Shown: positions 54,499 through 64,000 of the stretch, in pieces
How the letters are laid out: every line of letters starts with the position of its first letter
Position numbering within the stretch: the stretch's first letter is position 1
Assembly (NCBI RefSeq): GCF_910592395.1
Contig: NC_088308.1
Location: 26,055,501-26,119,500 of the forward strand
Reading direction: 5' to 3'
Source: Lineus longissimus
Lineage: Eukaryota > Nemertea > Pilidiophora > Heteronemertea > Lineidae
Length of the DNA: 64,000 nucleotides
Translations under genes and position numbers: made by a program
The notes under the pieces: model-generated
What the model was told of the DNA's origin: nothing
Seen by the model: the letters and a program-made list of their open reading frames with translations, nothing else
The model's database searches: none

Positions 54499-54743
54499 AA
54501 GGGGTGCATGCAAAAACAGCCTAAGTCACTTTTTACCATTTTCCAGGAGAGCCAAAAAAAAAGTCAGACGTAGGTCATTTTTGCACCAGATCACCATCTT
54601 TGCCTTCATTTTTTGGCAGAAGAGGGCAGCACCTGTAGGCAAACCATATTATTGGTGGATAGGGGACGGTATGAGGATTACAGCAATGCCACCATGCAAA
54701 AACAGCCAAAGTCAGACTTGGGCTGTTTTTGCATGCACCCCTT
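54499..54743. mobile_element. Short terminal-inverted-repeat element (MITE-like)
   Basis: The left end AAGGGGTGCATGCAAAAACA continues GCCTAAGTC. The right end, read in reverse, is AAGGGGTGCATGCAAAAACA continuing GCCCAAGTC. The element is 245 bp. A third internal copy of TGCATGCAAAAACAGCC-like sequence (54693-54707) faces the right end, so the last 43 bp form a hairpin by themselves. No clear target-site duplication was found and no transposase is encoded. Confidence 0.7.
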
Positions 54744-55836
54744 CTTGGTTATGGAACATGATGCACTTTCCTTTGAGGAATTGGCTGTGTGAGGACAGGG
54801 CAATCAAGGAAAGTTCAGGCAAGTTGACCTCTCTCACACCTCTGGTGACATCTTGTCATTGTCATTCCCTCCATCTGCTCAAGTGTAAGACGGGGACGTC
54901 CCCATACTTACACCATTGTTGTACCAATGTCGACAAAGTTACATCCAACAGCAAGCTGCATGTTGTCTGAACCAGCCCTCTCCATTTGCCAATATGAACA
55001 TTTGTTGCTGCGCATGGTCACCAGTGAGGTTTGGTGCCCAGTGATAGAGTTCATCATCACAAGCTACTCTCCAGTTGGAAGGCATGTTCAGCTCAAATTG
55101 GCAGTCATTTGGTACAAGAAACCTCGGTTTTGTTTTTGGAGCTGCATGATCTTCCCTTCAACTACTTTGCTGAGACATGAAGGGGCAGTTCCCATCGAGG
55201 TAGTCTGTTCTTCAATATTCACTGAGTGACAATAAGATAACAGCTCTATCAACTTATTCATTATGTCATTAACATACATGTACTTTATTTCTTGATAACA
55301 AAAATACTAATCTCGAAAATTAAAAACATTTGACTAGTTCCTATGACTTGGATTACATGTTGGCTAAACTCATTTGAGGCCTTCATATCAACAGCGCAGT
55401 CGTCAGTTATGCATGCGCATTGATAAGTAACCAAGGTACTCGAGCTGTAACCAAGGTAAGTCATGCGCATGCATAAAAACTGAAAATATTCTTTGAACTG
55501 CAACTGAACGCTGTGTTGATTCAAAGTCCCCAAAAGAGTATTGCGAGAGGATTAATGGCTCAGCTATAGTCGTAAATAGAATCCTCTTCGAATTCAATCG
55601 TGCATCATTTACACAGATTGAACCTCTATCACACACAGCAATATGATATGTGATTTAAATATCATTTTGTAATGATCAAAATCAAGGAATGTATCATGGT
55701 GATTCTTTTCTCCTCCAAGATCATTGTAAAACTCCCAGTCCAGAGATAATGTTTCTTAATGAGAACATGTAATGTCCTAGTCCATTATTGACATGGCATC
55801 CTAACACTTAGACAGTCAGACAAACATGGACATACT
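54744..55836. other. Intergenic, including DNAJC12 3' UTR
   Basis: A minus-strand AATAAA at 55284-55289 would give DNAJC12 a 3' UTR of about 550 nt. The stretch 54900-55230 is open on both strands but resembles nothing I recognise. Confidence 0.35.
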
Positions 55837-57440
55837 TCATATCTCATAGTTCCGGAACTTCCTCAAAGCCTCAGATGCAGAATCTCTTTCCCACTGGAAG
55901 CCACTATGCATTTTTGGATTCCCTGTAATGAAAAAAGTATACAATACTGACAATATCTAGACAAATACCTTCACTTTTGCAAGCCTTATATTTTCGTTAT
56001 TCTCATGAGAGAGGGGGGATTCTTTTACTTCATGGTTTTATCTTTGGAAGGAAAATTCATCCATACACAGAAATAAATGGATGCAAAGTCCAGAGCAGCG
56101 AAAATGGATGTGCACAACTATAGGTCAACTACTCAGCCAGTTTGGATGTGGAGAGCATATACCATTATTATACTGATATTTACCTGCTGCACTGGAAGCC
56201 ATTTGTGATTGCTGACTAGATTCAATCATCGGATCTGACTTGGTCTTCATCACCCAGTGCATGGTCTGAAACAAAGAAATGATAGAGTGATGTCACCAAC
56301 ATCGAATCACTGCCAGGATGACGGTGTTCATCACCAACACAGAAATGGCCAGGATGAGATAACAACAGAGACTGACTCCATAACTGAACAAGGTTCGGCT
56401 TCTCCTCCCCAAGAGGTGCTTATCATGAAAAAGGTCAATTAAGTGATCCTAACGCTAAACTAGCCAGATTAGTCTCAGATCACAAAATAAGGTCCAGGCA
56501 ATGATCAGATGCTTACAGTTTGCATGCTGTCCTTCATGTTCATCCACCTCTCAAAAGGCATTGGTATTTCACTGTGTCTCCATTTATCATATGCTTCCCT
56601 CATCTTGGCATCTGTCAGAACTTCTTTGGCTCTATTCAGCTTGGCAAACACTTCAGCTAGCGACAAGCGGAAAAAGATCACACTACATTTTATTCATAAA
56701 ATACCTGTATTGTACTTTTAATAACAATATTTGCACTTCCTGCTCAATATTGAAAGGTAATGATATGTAACAATTTTCTCATCATCTGTTCTGTATCATG
56801 TGAATGTAATACCAAAAGTCTAGCTTGCTTGTCTTATATAACTTTGGAAATACTAACCTGCATCCGGATCATCAGGATTTTTGTCTGGATGACATTCAAG
56901 AGCTCGAAGCTTGTACTCTGTCAAGATCTGCTCCTCCTGAAAAATTAGTTGAGTTTGTTTTAGCAGGGATCTGTTAATAAGATCAGCTGTTTTCCGGTCA
57001 GATCAGATTTCCAGCTCTGATCGCCCAGCTCTGAAAACGACAACTACTAGCTCAGATGTGATCAAGATGTCGGAGGATAGATATCGGGTCAAGTAGGCCC
57101 AACTGGTGAAGCCACTCCACATTTCATAATATAGCGTGCGTCCACCCTGCCCAGTCAGTGCATACCGTCAGAGTGACCGACAGTGGCAGTGAGTAACATT
57201 CACTGTCGACATTGACATTAACTAAATCATTGATTGAGCAGTGCAGTTTGACTGAGAGAGAGAGTGACCAGTCAGTGCAGTGTGACTGTGAGTGTCAAAC
57301 TCAGTCACTTCAGTCTCAAAATCATATTTTTTATATGCAATTTACTGTCATTTAAAACATACAGATGAATGTTCACCACATCCCAAAATGATGTAGTAGT
57401 CATCATCTTGTGTTTTCTTGTACGTGAATAACGATTCCAT
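55837..57440 (-). CDS. DNAJC12: DnaJ homolog subfamily C member 12
   Basis: HSP70 co-chaperone; in humans it is needed for folding of the aromatic amino acid hydroxylases (PAH, TH, TPH). Five coding exons: 57363-57440, 56858-56936, 56517-56656, 56184-56265 and 55837-55922, for 154 aa (human 198). The J domain begins at DDDYYIILGCGEHSS, includes the HPD motif (LECHPDKNPDDPDA) and ends VLTDAKMREAYDKW. It is followed by MPFERWMNMKDSMQTMHWVM, as in the human protein. The C-terminus is SEALRKFRNYEI, and the last block is essentially the human ending. The protein is shorter than human because the acidic/basic linker is reduced. It stands head to head with SIRT1. Confidence 0.96.
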
Positions 57441-57578
57441 CACAAGGAAAGCTGGAAACAGTGAATTTGTAGAGCGTATTTGGTGCAAAATCTGTGTTTT
57501 CATTAACTGTACTTCGTCGCCTCCGCCTGACTGGAGATCGAAAAGCTGCGTAATGACTCTGCGCAGTAAAATACCAAA
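57441..57578. promoter_or_regulatory. Compact bidirectional promoter, DNAJC12 / SIRT1
   Basis: Only 138 bp separate the start codons, so both 5' UTRs and the promoter must fit here. No TATA box is evident. ATGACTCTGC at 57553-57562 fits the antioxidant response element core (RTGACnnnGC) and overlaps an AP-1-like TGACTC. It is followed by TGCGCA, an NRF1-type half site. These sites are read from consensus only. Confidence 0.7.
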
Positions 57579-60500
57579 ATGGCCGACGAGTCACACGTCA
57601 CAAATTTTGCGGCACCCGCAAAAAGACCGAGAATCGAGCCTTCTAGTGGTCAAAACTACGATTCTAGTAGTTCTCCAACTACCACTCAAGATGTAGAAGG
57701 GATACAAGGAGATCAAGGTCAGTCCCATACTCTTCCACCGCAGTTGAAATGACACTCCCTTTTCTTCCCGGATTTGATACAGTTGCGCATGCGTAGTACA
57801 ACATAAACAATCCTTGATTGACAGATCACATTTCCACATGCGTTTGACATGTACATATGCTCTATCAATGGTATACCTGTGTCTATCTACCAGGATATTT
57901 GCAAATATAATCTCACGAGTTGATCCCCGAACATACAAAAATAAAATAAAAATAGGAACAGTTGCTGGCCTTGAGGTTGAGGCACTATGACTATACTAGA
58001 GTAGACAAGACAGTTGAGACACATTTTTGACATTCGTTAATTCATATTTCGGTAAGCAGGTAATATATAATAACAAATGCGCAATGCACATGCGTGAATA
58101 GCATGATGCACTTTCGAGATGAATACCAAACTTTTGTCACCCTGGCTGAATACCCGAGTCTTTTTAAAACTGCAATCAAAACTGGTTGTGGCAGTGGAAT
58201 GCGTCTCCTTCGACTGGTACAAAGTTACCTAGCATATATGTTGGCCGTTGGAATTGGGTTTTGTCAAGTTTGTCTACATAGGCATAGGCATCTAGTGCAT
58301 GCTAGTGGCATTGGCAGTGACACGGACAGAGTCACTTGGCCTTGGTCTATGCTTATTATTCATAGTGAGTAAAATACAAGTTCGTGTACAATCAAGAGTT
58401 CAATCAATCATCTACAAGTCAAGTATCTGTGCCGCTGCAAATTCCATGAAAAGTCAAGTGTTAATAGTGCTGAAACTTACGTAATGGTGCCAAGCCAAGC
58501 ATCTTTTAATCATTTATGGCCAGAAGATGTACTGTTCCATGTACATTGTAATCTAATTGCAGCCATCCCCACCTCTGAGACTAAACCAATGTTTGAAGAG
58601 CCTGTTGTGACAGAAGATGGAGCTGATGAAAGATCCGGCTCTCAATCTGGAGAGAATGGAGAGGGAGAAGATGATAGTGACAGTGACAATGTCAGTGAAA
58701 TTAGTGACTTGTCTGGTTTGAGTGAAGCCGGATGGAGACCTATTGCAGGTAAGAGGAAGATTTATTATGAATGGTTTTAAAAGACTAATGCAATGCATAT
58801 GAAAACAAGGTGACAATTTACTAGTTGATCAGACATTGTTTGTGGAGCATTTCTGTTCAACTAGCATTTTCTAAAGCTGTGCTGTGAACATTTTATACAA
58901 ACTCACCAATACTCGCCATCTCAATGAGCCGATAAATGATTTCATTTGGAGGCCTAGTAGAATACACTACAGCTGAAGTTGTGGTGCAGTGAAATTGGTA
59001 GGATGGCAGATTTCCAGTCAACTAGTGGGGACATCTCGTAAACTGAGTGTCACTATTCATATTCCAGGTCCCATAGCATGGGTTCAGAAGCAGATCATGA
59101 TGGGGGTGAATCCAAGAGAAGTGCTGAAGGATCTCATCTCAAATAACACATCAATCCCAGATGATTTGAATGATATGTTAATGTGGAGGATCATCGTCAA
59201 TATCCTTTCTGAACCTGCCAAGCGCTCTAAACTAAGTCACATCAACACACTCAATGATGTCATCCATCTGATGAGCACCTGCAAGAAAATTCTTGTTCTT
59301 ACTGGAGCAGGGGTAAGTTCGTTGAGCACACTTTTCTGTTAGTTTTGGTGTGGATTCAAGATTGAGATTTGCCCACAATGGAATTGATTGATGCAGTTGT
59401 TTCTGTGACTTTTTTCAATCAACTTTTGAAGGAAGGGTGGTACCATGTTCTAGCTCATGAAATCCTTAGAATCTGTCACCTGATTGTAACATACCTTTCA
59501 GCTACTTTCAATGTGTATCATGAGTTTTCCACCTCAAGTTTATTTCCTTTCTAGGTATCTGTTCCTTGTGGCATCCCAGATTTTCGTTCCCGGGATGGTA
59601 TCTATGCCCGACTTGCTGTGGACTGGCCTGACCTTCATGAACCACAGGACATGTTTGACATCAGATTCTTCATGCGAAATCCAAGACCATTCTTCAAATT
59701 TGCCAAAGTATGTCTGAAACCTCAGGTTTAGATTGCTTTGGTTCTATTTAGAATATGTGTTACTGAAAACATTGTGTTAGTGGACACTGCACCATATACT
59801 GGTGTTTGTTTTAAAAGGCAGTTCACAGATTAGATGATGTAAGACCCAGTGAGTTCAGATATGGAATTTTGGGAAAAAATTAATTTTTTGGGGGGGCCGG
59901 GGGGCAAATATCTGAAAGAAATAAGTGGCATTTAGGTTTTAACTTGTGCCAGTTACTGATGGTGAAATCTCTGTGTACTTTATGCAACAAAGTGATAGTC
60001 TGTGGTGACTTCTTTTTCAGGAAATTTATCCAGGACAGTTTGAACCATCAAGATCTCACCGATTTATCAGAAAAATAGAAGAAAATGGTAGATTGTTGCG
60101 GAACTACACTCAGAATATAGACACTTTGGAACAAGTGGCTGACATTGAGAATGTGATTCAGTGTCATGGTAAGTCAGTGAAATATGGTAGCACAATCATC
60201 TTGGGTATTTTACCAGTTACATGTCAAACTTGTCCACTATGCAAGTTAAAACAAGGGACCTATCTTCCAGAACTTTCAAATCCCTTGTTCTTCAACATTT
60301 TAGTTATTTTTCTGCTGATATTCTAAAGAAATTCCCTTGCACGTTGGATAATGCGATGATTAAGATGTCTCTTCTTTTGACAGGTTCATTTGCAACAGCA
60401 ACTTGTGTAACCTGCAAGTACAAAGTAGACGCAGATGACATCCGTACTGACATCATGAACCAGGTTATACCACGCTGTCCAAAGTGTAGTGCTGACTCAC

Positions 60501-62028
60501 CATTCCCGGTGATGAAGCCAGACATAGTGTTCTTTGGCGAGGGCCTCCCTGACGAGTTCCACCAGAAGATGGAAGAAGACAAAGATGAATGTGACCTCCT
60601 GATTGTCATTGGCTCGTCGCTCAAAGTCAGACCTGTCGCACTGATACCGAGTAAGTTCTTGATTGAAGATATTGCTCATCTTTGAAGTATATAGATAATT
60701 CTAAAGATGAAGACCATGTTGAAAGTGGAAATAGACTTAAATAGAGGCAGAGATGTGCTATTTCCCTTGTAAAGCTCAAAATCTGTATCCCCTTTTCTGC
60801 AATTTTTCACAACTTTTTCAGATTCCTTGCCTGCAAATGTGCCACAGATCCTCATTAACAGGGAGCCACTGCGCCATTTGAACTTTGATGTTGAACTGTT
60901 AGGAGATTGTGACGTTATTGTGAATGAACTGTGCCATCGGCTTGGAGAGGGTTGGAACAATATGTGTGTAAAAGAACCACTAGAGGAGGTCTCGAAGGGC
61001 CAGTTGTTGACACCACCACCTGTTGGCCCGTCTTCCCCACAATTCCGACGAAATATGAGTAATCTGTCAAATATCAGTGACACTGCGTGTATGAGAACAG
61101 AGCTTGAAAGTGTTCATCTTCAGCAGGAGGACAACAATAGTAACAATAGCAATCTCTCTGATAGTGACAGAGCAAACTCTAAAGTGTCGTGGTCCCTGGG
61201 AAAACTAACCGAAGATGAGGAATTTGAAAGTGGAAGATCTCTGGAGATGCCTTCTCCAACGAAGATAATAGAGGATAATGGTACTTGTAGTCGAGACAGT
61301 GGCACCTATGACATGTCGACAGGTGCCGACACTGATAATCATTCTGATATCGCCAGTTCCTCTAGTCCCAAGCCAGTGGACGATAGTAACAGTGCACATG
61401 CTAGTGATGATAGCATTGAGGTGATCCGATCAATGTGGCAGTCTCGTAAACACAACATTGCAAGCAGCTTACCAGGTGAGAAACGTGGTTTGTCTCCATT
61501 GGTATCCTTGATAGTACCTTGACTTGTTCTTGTACTAGTGTTAACAGTGGCTTAATTCTCTTTCTTTAAAAATCAAGAATTTTCAGCCTCCTTCTGAGCT
61601 CCTTAAGTTTTTACATCCCACCACCTGACACTTGATTTACACCATGAAAAGGTTGAATTAACATGTTTGTTTTTGCTCTTCTCAGTTTTGCATCATCTTC
61701 TCATGCCATTCTTTGACTGAAGACTTACGTTCTGAATTTGTTGTCTTTTCCAGAACGGTCATTCCTCTGTGTACGTCCGAGTCGCTATGTCTTTCCTGGA
61801 GCTGAGGTTTACTCTGATGATGAGGGCAATGATGAATCCGATAACGAGAGTTTTCACAGTTCACATGCAGATAACGGAGTGTCTTCAACGAGTTTGGAAG
61901 AACACAATGAGAAAGAAGGATGTTCGGTTGATCCAAGTTTCAAGGAGAAGTTGGACAAAATAGATGGCTTGGGATGTCGCAATGGTATTGCACAGCATAC
62001 AGAGGGAATGGGAGATCATGCAAGTTAG
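57579..62028 (+). CDS. SIRT1: NAD-dependent protein deacetylase sirtuin-1
   Basis: Nuclear NAD+-dependent lysine deacetylase. Eight coding exons: 57579-57717, 58563-58748, 59068-59312, 59555-59707, 60021-60168, 60384-60650, 60822-61475 and 61754-62028, for 688 aa. The N-terminus has a nuclear localisation-like PAKRPRIEP and an acidic Ser/Asp/Glu stretch. The three-helix domain includes NILSEPAK, where Glu matches human E230 of the activator site. The Rossmann part has [29 protein letters not shown] and the catalytic His in QCHGSF are present, as are the four zinc cysteines (CVTCKYK, CPKCSAD) and [13 protein letters not shown]. The C-terminal exon holds the ESA hairpin ([16 protein letters not shown]) that completes the active enzyme in human SIRT1. 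A long Ser-rich linker is encoded by exon 7. All introns are GT-AG. Confidence 0.98.
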
Positions 62029-64000
62029 GTGGTATTGGTTGTTGAATTTGTTAAGAACCGGTCATGCAAGTTAAAAGGGTTGATGCAATTGTAATTTTGT
62101 TCATCTCTTCAAGGACTAGATAGGGATGGGATTTACAGAAGAGAGCATTTCGATACTTACCAACAATTAGATTTACTGATTGATGCCCATATTTATCTTC
62201 TCAAGGCAAATTCTATGCCAAAACTAGTCCTTGGGGATTATCATTATCCATTTTTTGATATGTAAAAGAATTCAAGAACGAATCCTAAAGTTATATTTTC
62301 GATAAAATGATATTCAACTCATAATGCAATTTAAAATGACTTAAGATGAAATCTGACCACTGGCATCTTGGAAATTTACCAGTGTTTGATAATTTTTAAG
62401 GCATAATAATAGATGGTTTCTGTATTGTATCATTAGCTGTGTATTGCCAAGTAGGAAAACTAAACTTCTGTACCCAGATGGCTTATAATGACTGCATTGC
62501 AATGAAGAGGCTGTGCTCCTCACTGCTCCTCTCACTGAACTCACCTTCTGTTTGTTTTCCGTTACAGTTTGTATGTTTTTATTATGAACTGATGCATTGG
62601 CAAAAGAAAAATGGGCAGCAATTTGTTCACTGACTTCTGGAAAACCAGATATCTTGTTGAATCTAAAATGATCTTTTTTTGTTTCACACTATCATTATGT
62701 CATGCCTTGGCACTTCCAATGAATTTGCATTGTTAATGTTTATCATCAATTGGTTTGTTTCTCTATCATTTTCCTTATCAGTTCTTCGTTAGTGACGAAC
62801 TTTGTGGTATCAGCTTTGATATAATCAGCCGGCTTTACTGAGGCAAAATCTTTTGATTCTGACCTCCATGATTATATGAATAATCAGCTGAACTCGTTTG
62901 TTAATCAAGTTTGACATGTTCAGATCCAGTTCATGTATTGCATGCCGATGTATTTTTAGCTCAGGTTATGCTTGGAGTCCAGATAACAAAAATTTTACGG
63001 TGAGGACAGCTAGGCTCAAGCCAGGCCCTATTGTTCGTGGCCTGATGAAATGCAGTATTTGTGTTTCCTTGATTGATACGAATTGTCTGCTGATAGGCCA
63101 CTGTATCAAACTTATGTCATCTCCTCCAAGTTTCACCTATAAACTCTCTTCATAACTTCCGCAGTGCTCCAATCTCAATGAGCTACATGTTTCAACGTCT
63201 TCATGTCATTGTTTTCATTCAGTATTGTATTCGCTCTTTCTCTAAGACTTATTTTCAAAGTTTGTATTTATAAATCATAACTAATTGGACTGCCAGAGCT
63301 ATCAAATAGCTCATGCTTGAATCGGCTGCGATTATTCCATCTTATTGTTTACTCAATAACAGTTTATTTTTTCAATGTGTCTTATTGAGAACTTAGTTCC
63401 CTTTGGAATTCAGTCTACCGTACATTACAAATTAATGTCAGTTTGTTTTTTGATTTCTACAGATCAAATAAGACAAGCTTGATTGTTATAAAGTACCGGT
63501 ATTAGAGCTGCCCTCTCATAACCAGGGTTAGTCACAGGAAATTAGGTCCATAAAATGCAATAACAAAATCAATCCCGTGTAATGCAAGAAAAATACAATT
63601 TTTTCTCAAGTAAATTGTAAATGTACCGCTTGAGTCTTGCTAATGTACATGCTGTATTGTACTAATCCTGAGTGTACTGTAGCAAAAGTTGGTGGTGATA
63701 GTTCAGACAATAATGGTATGACCTGTAAGTACTCTGTAAAGATTTTGCTAACCTTCATATATTTTCTACTTAATCGACTGGTTGTGCAATAACCAATGTT
63801 TTGCAGGAATGTTAGTAATATAACTGTTGTCTAGTCACAGTTATGGCGATGCGAACATCAGACCATCAAGTCAAAACCTTTGGAAGAAGATGTGAGCTGT
63901 TTACAATAGGCTATAAAAATAATATATTGTGACCAGTTTGAAGGCTGATGAATTTTCAACTTGCAAAAAGTCATAACACATCATTTATATTTTTATACTG
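62029..64000 (+). other. SIRT1 3' UTR / downstream, no gene seen
   Basis: AT-rich sequence to the window end. I find no convincing AATAAA close to the stop and no coding likeness on either strand. Short open frames here look random. Confidence 0.35.

Noticed and set aside
54581-55229. Two ORFs of 100-129 aa between PP2A-C and DNAJC12
   Set aside because: Neither resembles a known protein, the first overlaps the inverted-repeat element, and no splice structure supports them.
57130-57310. Short CAGTCAGTG/AGTGTGACTG words in DNAJC12 intron 1
   Set aside because: Too irregular to define a unit; treated as low-complexity sequence.
62898-63155. 85-aa ORF near the right end
   Set aside because: Composition looks random and it lies in the presumptive SIRT1 3' UTR.

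Overview
This is animal nuclear DNA. Genes have many short exons, introns of about 0.1-1 kb with GT-AG (occasionally GC-AG) borders, metazoan-type proteins, AT-rich UTRs and scattered repeats. The exact lineage cannot be fixed from the window. Frequent acatgta words, compact introns and the retained gene order fit an invertebrate such as a lophotrochozoan or a non-vertebrate deuterostome (inference).

Layout, left to right. SLC25A19 (mitochondrial thiamine pyrophosphate carrier, minus, cut by the left edge) is divergent from EIF3B (plus, 14 coding exons, to 8193). A degenerate satellite of about 70 bp (9090-11150) separates EIF3B from a long presumptive 3' UTR of CCDC6 (minus; coding 15993-19851). 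Next is a peptide-transporter-like gene of the PTR/POT (SLC15) family, here PTR-A (plus, 21088-25754). It is followed by a second array of the same satellite family and an uncharacterised multi-pass membrane protein (plus, 27047-30253), then an internally deleted Penelope-like retroelement. Two more PTR genes, PTR-B and PTR-C, lie in tandem on the minus strand (33764-38972 and 39899-44817). RACK1 (minus) is divergent from the PP2A catalytic subunit (plus). Finally DNAJC12 (minus) and SIRT1 (plus) stand head to head with 138 bp between start codons.

All full-length gene models were built by hand from splice sites and homology. For each one the summed coding exons come to a whole number of codons: EIF3B 708 aa, CCDC6 428, PTR-A 519, PTR-B 573, PTR-C 557, membrane protein 412, RACK1 319, PP2A-C 309, DNAJC12 154, SIRT1 688.

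How the genes work together: most are housekeeping genes of translation (EIF3B, RACK1), signalling (PP2A-C, SIRT1, CCDC6), mitochondrial cofactor import and chaperoning, often arranged as divergent pairs that probably share promoters. The less usual content is the PTR trio, which shares one 10-exon plan but has complementary losses in the proton-coupling motif, and the membrane protein embedded among them. Other points of note are the ancient DNAJC12-SIRT1 pairing, two GC-AG introns, two palindromic MITE-like elements and the two-locus satellite family.
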